Assembly: GCA_049889175.1 (NCBI GenBank) | Contig: JBMHDW010000007.1 | Location: 110,607-174,606, forward strand | Direction of reading: 5' to 3' | DNA length: 64,000 bases | Source: JBMHDW01 sp049889175 | Lineage (GTDB): Bacteria > Pseudomonadota > Gammaproteobacteria > Comchoanobacterales > Comchoanobacteraceae | Shown: positions 54,558 to 62,592 of the stretch, in pieces | Layout: each line of letters starts with the position of its first letter | How positions within the stretch are numbered: the first letter of the stretch is position 1 | Translations under genes and position numbers: made by a program | Notes under the pieces: model-generated | What the model was told of the DNA's origin: nothing | What the model saw: only the letters and a program-made list of their open reading frames with translations | The model's database searches: none

Positions 54558-55583
54558 TTGTCTCAAAAAAAAATCAATATTTGTGGCACTTTTGTTCACC
54601 CCGGTGAAGTTGCCAAATTAGCAATGCCAATGCCCGAGCAATATTCTTGCGCACCACTTTATATGCCACTGAAGGTGATTCATGGTATTCGTAAAGGACC
54701 TTGTTTGGTGGTTTTTTCTGTTTTAAAAGGCAAAGAGCTCAATGGGCTTGAAATTGCTAATCGTTTAATTGACATGATTGATCCCAAAAAGTTATCAGGT
54801 ACCATTATTGCCATACCTGTGATGAATGTATTTGGCTTGACACGTCATCCGTTAACATTGCCTTCTGGTCGTGATCTCACTGATTGTTTTCCAGGAGATG
54901 ATTCGGGAAGTTATGGGCATCGTTTAGCTCATCTCATCACTGAAGAAATTTTTAAAAAAGCAGATTATTGTATTGAGTGTCAGACAGGTGATATCAATCA
55001 CAATATTCTTCCTCAAGTTTATTGTAACTTTGAAGATGCACGTGCTAAGCAGTTAGCCAAAGCTTTTTGTTCACCTGTGATAACCAATGCCGCAATTAAT
55101 TATAATTCATTACGGAAAACCACAGAAGAACTTCAGCTACCATTATTGGTTTATCAAGCAGGTGAGGCATTGAGATTTGATGATGCTGCTATTGATTTAG
55201 GGCTAAGTGGTATTATGAATGTTATGGCATCTATTGAGATGCTTAAAGGTCATGTTGCTCAACCAGTCTCTCCCATTTTTTCTAGAGATGAAGAATGGCT
55301 CTTAGCCCATAAATCTGGCATATTGCATTCAGAGGTTTCTTTAGGCCAGACCATAGAAGTTAATGATGTTATAGGCCGTATTAATGATCCATTTGGTGCA
55401 GGTGATACCGAAGTTCTCCGCTCAACATATAAAGGTGTGGTGGTGGGTATTAATACCTCGCCACTCATTCAAGAAGGTTCTCAGATATTTAAAATTGCTT
55501 CATTTTTAGACGATGATAAAGCAGAGCATATTATTGATGAGTGGGACAAGCAACAGCCTGATAGTTATTTGGATAGACCGTGA
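54558..55583 (+). CDS. Succinylglutamate desuccinylase/aspartoacylase family protein, probably inactive
   Basis: M14-like zinc hydrolase fold, 341 residues, starting at TTG with AAGGAGG 4 bases before it. The fold marks ELNGLEIANRL, IPVMNVFGL, GRDLTDCFPG and QAGEALRFDD are present. However, the first metal site, usually HGDE, reads KGKE (Lys57, Glu60), and the second, usually DLHTG, reads ECQTG (Gln142). Two zinc histidines are thus replaced, and the usual RDLNR became RDLTD. A non-hydrolytic binding role is likely. It overlaps the MFS gene by 4 bases, so the two work together or share expression. Confidence 0.85.
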   Translation: MSQKKINICGTFVHPGEVAKLAMPMPEQYSCAPLYMPLKVIHGIRKGPCLVVFSVLKGKELNGLEIANRLIDMIDPKKLSGTIIAIPVMNVFGLTRHPLTLPSGRDLTDCFPGDDSGSYGHRLAHLITEEIFKKADYCIECQTGDINHNILPQVYCNFEDARAKQLAKAFCSPVITNAAINYNSLRKTTEELQLPLLVYQAGEALRFDDAAIDLGLSGIMNVMASIEMLKGHVAQPVSPIFSRDEEWLLAHKSGILHSEVSLGQTIEVNDVIGRINDPFGAGDTEVLRSTYKGVVVGINTSPLIQEGSQIFKIASFLDDDKAEHIIDEWDKQQPDSYLDRP

Positions 55584-56863
55584 CCAATGAGTTTCAACCC
55601 AGAGGCTTTTTAATCTGGGGGATTTGTGCATTATTTTTCTTCTATGAGTTTTTTTTAAGGGTGTTGCCAGGATCCTTTCAGTCAGCCATTATGCATGATT
55701 TACAACTTTCTAATATGGCCTTTTCAACATTAAGTACAACAGTATTCTTGTTGGTTTATGGGCTTATGCAGATGCCAGTAGGTGTCATTGCTGAGCATTG
55801 GGGATTAAAAAAGTCCTTGTTTATGGGGGTTATGGTTTGCTCATTGTCTTCGCTAGGAATAGCGTGGAGTACAAGCTTTTGGCCTGCACTGTTCTGTCGT
55901 TTGGTGATGGGTTTTGGTGCCTCATTTGGTTTTATCTGCTTATTGGTATCTGTGACAGAGTGGATGCCAGCGCGACATCGGGCATTATTCATAGGCTTAT
56001 CACAGTTTTTGGGAACATTGGGGCCTATCTTAGCTACAGGCCCTCTTTTGGCGCTCACACAAAAGATGGCATTGAGTTGGCAGTCTGTTTTTGAGATATT
56101 ATCCATCATTGGGGTTATTATTGCTCTATTGGTATTTATCTTTGTAGAGAATAATACTGAACGGAAGGGTGTCTTTTCAATCATTCATTTGCCTGAGGGG
56201 TGGCGACAGTCTTTAGCGGTTATTTTTAAAAAATCACAACCATTGTGGATTGCATGGCTGTCATTTTGTTTGTACTTCATAATTGAGTATCTCACTGAGA
56301 ATGAAGGTTTGTACTTTCTAAAATTAAAAAATGATCAGATGAGTGAGCTTTATGCAGGACAATTATTATCGCTAGCATGGTGGTCTTATGCGATTTCATC
56401 GCCTTTATGGGGCTGGATTTCCGATCGGTTTAAACGACGAAAACTGCCGCTTCAAATAAGTGCTATTTTTTTGGTGATTTCGATGACTATTTGGGTTTAT
56501 GGGGTTGATATGCAACTTTTATTGCTGGCTATGGTTTTACTTGGTGTGGGTGCTTCAGGCCAAACAGTTGGGTTTGCCTTAATGGCCGATCAATTAAGTC
56601 ATCGGTACATCGCGATGGGGTATGGCTTAAATAATGCGGTGATCACTTTTGTGGCAGCCATCAATGCACCTGCATTAGGTGGCTTGCTTGAGATCATTAA
56701 ACAAGGTGAAATGCCAAGTTATGTTGACTATCAGTGGGTATTTCATGCCTTAATCGCATTTGCATTGATGGCTCTATGGGTATCAAGTTTTAAAATTAAA
56801 GAAACGTTTTGTAAAACTCAAAGTGGCTTAACTGTGCTCAATCTCTCTAAAAATGCTGGATAA
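55580..56863 (+). CDS. MFS transporter
   Basis: Twelve-helix major facilitator, 427 residues, starting at GTG that overlaps the preceding stop. FFFYEFFLRVLPGSFQSAI in helix 1, GVIAEHWGLKKSLFMG and WGWISDRFKRRKLPLQ (the paired loop motifs) are visible. The family resembles anion/organic acid porters more than the Bcr type pumps at 36118. The genetic link with the aspartoacylase-like protein suggests an acylated amino acid or related acid as substrate, which is inference. Confidence 0.87.
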   Translation: MTNEFQPRGFLIWGICALFFFYEFFLRVLPGSFQSAIMHDLQLSNMAFSTLSTTVFLLVYGLMQMPVGVIAEHWGLKKSLFMGVMVCSLSSLGIAWSTSFWPALFCRLVMGFGASFGFICLLVSVTEWMPARHRALFIGLSQFLGTLGPILATGPLLALTQKMALSWQSVFEILSIIGVIIALLVFIFVENNTERKGVFSIIHLPEGWRQSLAVIFKKSQPLWIAWLSFCLYFIIEYLTENEGLYFLKLKNDQMSELYAGQLLSLAWWSYAISSPLWGWISDRFKRRKLPLQISAIFLVISMTIWVYGVDMQLLLLAMVLLGVGASGQTVGFALMADQLSHRYIAMGYGLNNAVITFVAAINAPALGGLLEIIKQGEMPSYVDYQWVFHALIAFALMALWVSSFKIKETFCKTQSGLTVLNLSKNAG

Positions 56864-56873
56864 AATTGATTGA

Positions 56874-57479
56874 TTAATCTGAAAAGTCTATCCAAGCAGC
56901 ATAAATACGTCCGATGGTAGTGAGCCAGCATAGAGCGCCGTACACCATACAAATGATGTTAAAATACTGTGGTAACCAACACATTAATACTAAAATAAAA
57001 GCTGTTTCAGTGCCTTCGCATAACCCGCCTAAGTAATAAAACGATTTTTGTCCTCTTGCTTTGGTGTTGATATTGCGTTTGCTGGCAATAATGGCATAGG
57101 CTAAAAAAGAGGCGATGGGGCCTATAAAACTAAAGATAAGGAGCAAAGCAGGCCATAAATACTGAGAATGGCTTATACCAAAAGCAAAAACAATCCCAGA
57201 GTAGATGATAAAGTCAACCACTATATCTAGAAAGCCACCAAAGTCAGAGAGTTGTGTATGCCGTGCAATAGCGCCATCCAAACCATCAGCTAGGCGATTA
57301 GCAATCACTGCCAATGATGCTAAAACGTAATGTTGATAACCAATCAGTACCATGGCCATTATACCACATGCAAAACCGATGAGAGTCATGGTGTTGGGGG
57401 ATATGCCAATCTTACTGAGGCGACAACCAAGATGATTCAAAGGTGGGTCAATAATCGGTCTTACAAGAGCATCAAACAA
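56874..57479 (-). CDS. CDP-alcohol phosphatidyltransferase family protein
   Basis: Membrane enzyme transferring a phosphatidyl group from CDP-diacylglycerol (or similar) to an alcohol. The CDP-OH-P signature DG-x2-GA-x-AR-x8-G-x3-D-x3-D is complete: DGLDGAIAR from residue 65, Asp85 and Asp89. Five to six hydrophobic helices, 201 residues. The start is TTG at 57479, backed by AAGAAGGT about 6 bases before it. Head-group specificity cannot be told; it is divergent from the sodium symporter gene. Confidence 0.9.
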   Translation of the reverse strand: MFDALVRPIIDPPLNHLGCRLSKIGISPNTMTLIGFACGIMAMVLIGYQHYVLASLAVIANRLADGLDGAIARHTQLSDFGGFLDIVVDFIIYSGIVFAFGISHSQYLWPALLLIFSFIGPIASFLAYAIIASKRNINTKARGQKSFYYLGGLCEGTETAFILVLMCWLPQYFNIICMVYGALCWLTTIGRIYAAWIDFSD

Positions 57480-57657
57480 AGCAGTACCTTCTTAAAATAT
57501 TTTATGAATCTAGATAGTAACCTAAAACGCCTAATTAGTCTCGGGTAAATGATGTCTGATTAAAGATAAGCATCAATAGGTTCTATGTATTAATGTTGTG
57601 AGTGTGATAACATTAGCCCACAAATAAATCTTTTTTGGCATTATTGAGAGGTTGAAG

Positions 57658-59028
57658 ATGAATGGTTTGATGTTAGTTGTGTTATGTTCACTTTTTTGTT
57701 TATTGGTGTATATTGCCTTGAAAAAAACGCATGTAAGTTATGAGGCCTATAGTGTTGCGAATCGTAGCGTTGGTATTATCGCTTTAACTGCAACGTTGGT
57801 GATGACTGAGTTCAACACGGCTACACTGATCTCATTCTCTTCATTAGGTTTTGTTTCTGGTTTGAAGGCATTGTGGTTACCATTGATCTTTTTAGTTGGC
57901 CTCATGTTTTATGCTGTTGCGGTTGCACATCATTGGAAAGGCTATAACGGCGTATCTGTTGTAGACTTTTTTATCAGTCGTTATAATCATAAAGTAGGTT
58001 TTCTTGCTGCCATTTTTTTGTTTTGTGCTATGGCTGGATTTAGCGCAACTTACCTTAAATCTCTTACATTACTTTTCTCAGCTGTATTGCCAACAGTAAA
58101 CAGTTGGGTTATCAGTGGCTATCTAACAGTGATCACATTACTTATGGTCATAAGAAAGGGGCTGTTATCCATTATTAAAGTTGATATCTGTGCTTTTGTA
58201 CTGGTGCTTATTGGTATGCCATTGATTGCTTATCATGTGATGGTATCGCCGAGTGACTTAATGAATGAGGCGCATCATATGTTTCAACCTAACCTTCTAC
58301 CTAATGACTTTTTATGGTCGTTAATACCCATTACAATGTTTAGTTATATTTTAGCACCATGGTATGGTCAAAGAATCTTCGCAGCCAAATCATCTAAAGT
58401 AGCTTTTATCTCAGTGATGTTAGCTGCATTATTTGTTTTTTTATTATATGGTTTTGGTGTCGTTATCACTTACTCTTTAGCGTTGAAGAATACACCACTT
58501 ATGGATGCGCAACTTGCATTGCCAACAGCAATTAGTCAAGTTCTTACTGGAATGTGGGCGCCTTTAGGGTATCTATTATTATTTTTAGTTTCCTCAACCA
58601 CATTAACAGGGGTCTGGAACGCAATGTCTAATGTTGCTTTAGAAGTTGTGCCGCTTAAAAATAGCCGAAACCCGCATATTGTCATGACATTAATGGGGGC
58701 GTTAGTAACCTATGGTTTGGCGAATCTGCTGGTAGATAATATACTGAATAAAATGATCCTGGCAAATATTCCAGTGGTATCTCTTTCTTTTGCATTGTTA
58801 GCTGGATTCTATTGGAAAAAAGTAACAATACTAGGGGTTTATGTGAGTATTTTGGTTGGTCTATTATCAGGTGTTTCAGCTTATTACTGGTATGGTGATG
58901 CTGGTTTTTATACTTGGTACTGGGCATTTTATGGTATACCGCTAATGTTTTTCTGTGGCACGATTGTTTCCATCATCTATCCTGCTTCAATAGATCGCCA
59001 ACAAAAGACTTCTTTGACTTATGGGTAA
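57658..59028 (+). CDS. Sodium:solute symporter family protein
   Basis: Inner-membrane symporter of the SSS (LeuT-fold) type, 456 residues with about 13 hydrophobic helices. YSVANRSVGIIALTATLVMTE in helix 1, FLCAMAGFSATYLKSLT-like and WYGQRIFAAKS are typical. ATG 57658 with AGAGG six bases before it is preferred to TTG 57652. Substrate unknown. A small exported-protein gene with an accessory-type promoter follows. Confidence 0.85.
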   Translation: MNGLMLVVLCSLFCLLVYIALKKTHVSYEAYSVANRSVGIIALTATLVMTEFNTATLISFSSLGFVSGLKALWLPLIFLVGLMFYAVAVAHHWKGYNGVSVVDFFISRYNHKVGFLAAIFLFCAMAGFSATYLKSLTLLFSAVLPTVNSWVISGYLTVITLLMVIRKGLLSIIKVDICAFVLVLIGMPLIAYHVMVSPSDLMNEAHHMFQPNLLPNDFLWSLIPITMFSYILAPWYGQRIFAAKSSKVAFISVMLAALFVFLLYGFGVVITYSLALKNTPLMDAQLALPTAISQVLTGMWAPLGYLLLFLVSSTTLTGVWNAMSNVALEVVPLKNSRNPHIVMTLMGALVTYGLANLLVDNILNKMILANIPVVSLSFALLAGFYWKKVTILGVYVSILVGLLSGVSAYYWYGDAGFYTWYWAFYGIPLMFFCGTIVSIIYPASIDRQQKTSLTYG

Positions 59029-59054
59029 TGATTAAGTTATTGACTGAAACAACA

Positions 59055-59078
59055 TTTTTTTTAAAAATGTGCTATAAT
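59055..59078 (+). promoter_or_regulatory. Promoter of the small exported protein at 59108
   Basis: T-tract, AAAAATGTGC and TATAAT (59073-59078): a full extended -10 like those of the exported cassettes. Confidence 0.65.
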
Positions 59079-59107
59079 ATTAATCATATAAATAAAAGGA
59101 GGAAATG

Positions 59108-59281
59108 ATGAAATATTTAGTCACTTTAATGCTGGTGCTCGGAGTAAATGCACAGGCTGACATGTTGGATTTTTTTAAAGAAACTGTCTCTAGTTTGAAA
59201 ACTGATGTTGTAAATGCAGAGGAGGAGACTGCACAGGTAGTGGCGGATGTCAAAAATGGAGAATCTAGAGGAAGTTGGTAA
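59108..59281 (+). CDS. Small exported protein, probably truncated by frameshift
   Basis: A 57-residue frame with a signal peptide (MKYLVTLMLVLGVNAQA) and an acidic helix (EEETAQVVADVKN). AAGGAGG lies 5 bases before ATG 59108. It stops just after an A-run at 59252-59256. The overlapping frame from 59247 continues with similar amphipathic composition, so the two are probably halves of one 120-residue protein. Confidence 0.6.
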   Translation: MKYLVTLMLVLGVNAQADMLDFFKETVSSLKTDVVNAEEETAQVVADVKNGESRGSW

Positions 59282-59468
59282 GGATGCCTTGAAAGCTGTT
59301 TCGGATACTGCAGCAGCAGCTTGTGCTAGCCCATTTAAAACTGGTGAAGAAGTTGGTCATGATGTAAGAGAAACAATAGAAAAGCACAACGCAAGCCAAA
59401 TTAAGAAAGATGGTGAAGATTACCTTAAGCATAAAGTAGAGTGCTTAGGGAAGAAAATAGTGCCTTAG
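59247..59468 (+). CDS. Downstream half of the frameshifted small exported protein
   Basis: A 73-residue frame (MSKMENLEEVGKDALKAVSD...) with repeated amphipathic helix character, two cysteines (near residues 26 and 67) and no ribosome site of its own. Best explained as the C-terminal half of the gene starting at 59108 after a single-base change in the A5 run, although independent translation is possible. Confidence 0.5.
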   Translation: MSKMENLEEVGKDALKAVSDTAAAACASPFKTGEEVGHDVRETIEKHNASQIKKDGEDYLKHKVECLGKKIVP

Positions 59469-59527
59469 GAAAAAAAAATTTAGTCTCTCAACAACATCTA
59501 CTCATTGATGCATAAGAGATGAATGCT

Positions 59528-60751
59528 TTAAACAAGTTCATCAGTGGTGGGTTTAAACCATTCTGGAAAAGGATCCTGATAGGATAGTGGATCATGGTTC
59601 TCTAAGTAATCCCTAACAAGGCAGTGATCTAGGGCTTGACGAATGTAGTTTTCATCCATGTCGCCATTTAAGCCAATAAAAACTATTTCTTGCTTGCGAT
59701 CACCATAGTTGGCATCCCAGTCATGATCAATGGGCCGATCGTCTTGTGATTCTGGCCATTCTTCTTGAGGTACGCATGCAAGCCATTGACCCAAACCTTG
59801 GTGTCGTACAAAGGCTCCAGCTTGGGACAATTCACCAACAAAATTAGGTCGAGAGGCTAACCAAAAAAAGCCTTTAGCTCTGAGGACTCCAGGCCAATCT
59901 TGATTCAGAAAGTCATGAAACTTTTCGGGGTTAAAAGGTTCTCGTGCTCGATAAACAAAGCTGGTGATGCCATATTCTTCAGTTTCAGGGGTATGATCAT
60001 TGAAGTGAGATAATTCTTGAACCCATAAAGGGTGGGTTTGTGCTTCTTCAAGATCAAATAACCGCGTATTCATAATCTCTGATAAATCAACTTTTGATGA
60101 GGATGTTTCGATGATTTTTGCTTTAGCATTGAGACCTTTAATGATGGATCGAACCACAGCAAGCTCATCTTGAGCTATCAGGTCTAGTTTGTTCAAAATA
60201 ATCACATTTGCAAATTCAACTTGATCAACCAATAAATCAACCAGCGTTCGGTCGTCTTCGTCACCAAGACTCTCACCATGGTCTTTCAAAAAGTCAGTTG
60301 AGCTGTACTGACGAATTAAATTGGCCGCATCAACAACTGTTACCATGGTATCAAGTTGAGCAACATCTGATAAACTATGATTATTTTCATCACGAAATTC
60401 AAAAGTACTGGCTACAGGAAGTGGCTCTGAGATGCCTGTGCTTTCTATCACAAGGTAATCATATTTGTTTTGATTGGCAAGTTCTTGAACTTGATCGAGA
60501 AGATCTTCTCTTAAGGTACAACAAATACAACCATTGCTCATTTCAACCAAGGTTTCCTCTGTTTTAGAGAGGCTGGTCTCAGTATTGGCAATAAGTTCTG
60601 CATCAATATTGACTTCACTCATGTCATTAACAATAACAGCGATTTTTTTAGAGCCTCGATGATTCAGTATGTGGTTTAGTAAAGTTGTTTTACCAGCACC
60701 AAGAAAACCGGATAAAACAGTCACAGGAAGTTTTTGATTTGATGAGTGCAT
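59528..60751 (-). CDS. CobW/COG0523 family metal-chaperone GTPase (ZigA-like)
   Basis: G3E-type GTPase that delivers or senses metals, often zinc. Walker A GFLGAGKT (15-22), the metal-binding CICC at 75-78 (after NGC) and NKLD for guanine recognition are present, followed by the CobW C-terminal domain (GITSFVYRAREPFNPEKF). With 407 residues, and an end rich in acidic residues and WFKP, it resembles ZigA/YciC-type members. Zur-regulated relatives have a palindrome upstream; I could not recognise one here. Confidence 0.9.
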   Translation of the reverse strand: MHSSNQKLPVTVLSGFLGAGKTTLLNHILNHRGSKKIAVIVNDMSEVNIDAELIANTETSLSKTEETLVEMSNGCICCTLREDLLDQVQELANQNKYDYLVIESTGISEPLPVASTFEFRDENNHSLSDVAQLDTMVTVVDAANLIRQYSSTDFLKDHGESLGDEDDRTLVDLLVDQVEFANVIILNKLDLIAQDELAVVRSIIKGLNAKAKIIETSSSKVDLSEIMNTRLFDLEEAQTHPLWVQELSHFNDHTPETEEYGITSFVYRAREPFNPEKFHDFLNQDWPGVLRAKGFFWLASRPNFVGELSQAGAFVRHQGLGQWLACVPQEEWPESQDDRPIDHDWDANYGDRKQEIVFIGLNGDMDENYIRQALDHCLVRDYLENHDPLSYQDPFPEWFKPTTDELV

Positions 60752-60778
60752 AATATTTCCCTATGCTCGAAAAAATTT

Positions 60779-60806
60779 AGTATACATGGCATATTTCAAT
60801 TGTCAA
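60779..60806 (-). promoter_or_regulatory. Promoter of the CobW GTPase gene
   Basis: Minus-strand TTGACA (60801-60806), 16-base spacer and TATACT (60779-60784), 28 bases before the ATG. Both boxes are near consensus. Confidence 0.65.
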
Positions 60807-60854
60807 CTCGGAGTTTTTTGTTAATTAAGTAATTAAAAACAAAGAAATTTTATG

Positions 60855-60879
60855 AAGATTTATCATTATGTGCTATACT
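60855..60879 (+). promoter_or_regulatory. Promoter-like element of the gene at 60917
   Basis: ATGTGC followed by TATACT (60874-60879), an extended -10, 37 bases before the ATG. Confidence 0.55.
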
Positions 60880-60916
60880 TAACTAAAGTATTAGAAATAT
60901 AAAAAATGGAGATCAT

Positions 60917-62452
60917 ATGTCAGGAAAAAAAAATAACAAATTAAGAAGTGACAAATTAGATTTGCTTTTTATGTTACACGATGAGAAAATCTGGTCTGAT
61001 GATGACATAAAACGCTTTATTAATCATGCTAAAAATAATGGATGGCTGGAATTTTCAGATTATATACATGACAGGTTATCCTACTCTCGGGTGTACACAG
61101 ATCCTGTGCATAAGAGAAACTTTAAGATATTTTGGGATAATTTAGATTTTGAGGATAAAAAAAGCATTGTAAAAAATGTAAAAAAAAGATTTGCCAAAGA
61201 TTACCGTTTTTTTATTGAACATCTTGATATTCTTGATGACAACGAAATTAAAGATTGTCTTAGAAAAATTAAGGCCGAATATTCAAATAAAACTTTGACA
61301 ATGAGTGAACAACTAAAAAAAATATTTGGTAATGATGCGCAAGTAACACAATTTCATGACACATTAAAATCTATGCTGAGTAAGTGTTATTTGTCAGATG
61401 ACAGTGCTTGGGATGAAACCAGTATTGATCAACGGAAAAATAAATTTCTCAAAGTGTGGGAGAATCTCTCTGAAGAGGATCGTGGTTTGTTATTGCTTGA
61501 TAAAGATATTATCAGATTTGCTTCTGGTTTTGACATTAATAGAATGATTGCATCTGGTTTAGATTATAATACCTTGTTTAGAGGGCAAAGTGACTTAGTC
61601 AAAGTATATTCTTTAACAGAATGGTTAGTGGGAGAACTAATTTACACAGATCCTAAGGGATTCAAGGCAGTGTTAAAAGTAGTTCATTCTGTTAGCAAGG
61701 ACGATCAACAATTTTTTATCAAGTTTTTTAGATACTCCGACTTAGCTTCCTATTCTAAACTTGCAAATTATTTTAATTTTCCTCAAAGAGTTGGTGGGCC
61801 ATTGTATCATGATGATGGAAGTTTGAGTGATGATGCAAAGGAAATGCTTCCCATACTGATTCCCATTCTGATGAACGAAATGGTCGATCATTATGATGGA
61901 TATTCAGCCCAAGAAAAATTTATTAAATCTATATTTAGTCCTGAGGATGCAGTTGTTAAAGTCATTGAATTTATCAAGTTATTTAAAGATAATCCACTGG
62001 TAATCAAAGAGATTTTATCTTGTGTTAAAAAGGTATATCCAAAACTTTTCAAAGCTGTGAAAAAAGATAAATATCTAAAAAATTTAACGATATTAAATTG
62101 GAAGAATCAGGATTTTAAGAATGCTTCAGAAATAATATCTATGTCTGAGGATTTAGAGAATAAGGATAAACTATTCTCATATCTTGAATACAAATGTTCG
62201 GGAACAACAAACATTCAACCAAGAACTGATTATAAAGCTGTTTTATGTGATCTAATGGTTCGATTAACGCCAAATGAATTAAGTATGTTATCTAGTGCGG
62301 TAGGTTTAGAAGAATCGAATGGCGTGAATGTTAACTGTTCATTTTTAGCTAAAGTCTCTCAGAGTAGAATCAAGGCTTCATTAAAAAGAAAAATACAGAA
62401 ATCATTTGCTCGCAATCATGAACCAGATGTTAAGAATGTTCTCAAAAAATGA
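60917..62452 (+). CDS. Unknown protein of a two-copy mosaic family, copy 1
   Basis: Not recognised; 511 residues, soluble, helical and Lys/Asp-rich. It begins with a basic stretch (MSGKKNNKLRSDKLDLLF) and ends with another (KASLKRKIQKSFARNHEP). It is a paralogue of the gene at 62593. Segments of near-identical DNA (61113-61172, 62068-62150, 62216-62310) alternate with strongly diverged ones. ATGGAGATC precedes the ATG. The general look, charged helical with a basic tail, resembles the array at 10109-18571, but I could not align them. Confidence 0.78.
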   Translation: MSGKKNNKLRSDKLDLLFMLHDEKIWSDDDIKRFINHAKNNGWLEFSDYIHDRLSYSRVYTDPVHKRNFKIFWDNLDFEDKKSIVKNVKKRFAKDYRFFIEHLDILDDNEIKDCLRKIKAEYSNKTLTMSEQLKKIFGNDAQVTQFHDTLKSMLSKCYLSDDSAWDETSIDQRKNKFLKVWENLSEEDRGLLLLDKDIIRFASGFDINRMIASGLDYNTLFRGQSDLVKVYSLTEWLVGELIYTDPKGFKAVLKVVHSVSKDDQQFFIKFFRYSDLASYSKLANYFNFPQRVGGPLYHDDGSLSDDAKEMLPILIPILMNEMVDHYDGYSAQEKFIKSIFSPEDAVVKVIEFIKLFKDNPLVIKEILSCVKKVYPKLFKAVKKDKYLKNLTILNWKNQDFKNASEIISMSEDLENKDKLFSYLEYKCSGTTNIQPRTDYKAVLCDLMVRLTPNELSMLSSAVGLEESNGVNVNCSFLAKVSQSRIKASLKRKIQKSFARNHEPDVKNVLKK

Positions 62453-62540
62453 CCTATTGATCAGCAATTTTATAAAAATATCATTAAGTGAGTCTTAAGT
62501 TATGGATGTCCTAGGTTGTTATAAATATCTAAAAATAAAG

Positions 62541-62565
62541 TTTTTTTAGTTTGTTATGCTATAAT
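62541..62565 (+). promoter_or_regulatory. Promoter-like element of the gene at 62593
   Basis: A 7-base T-tract, then TTATGC and TATAAT (62560-62565), a perfect extended -10. Confidence 0.6.
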
Positions 62566-62592
62566 TGAATGTAGTAAATATCGAGGGGTGAT

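Noticed and set aside
60752..60830. Zur box upstream of the CobW GTPase
   Set aside because: Expected for zinc-regulated relatives, but no good dyad with the usual TATA-rich core was found, only a normal promoter.
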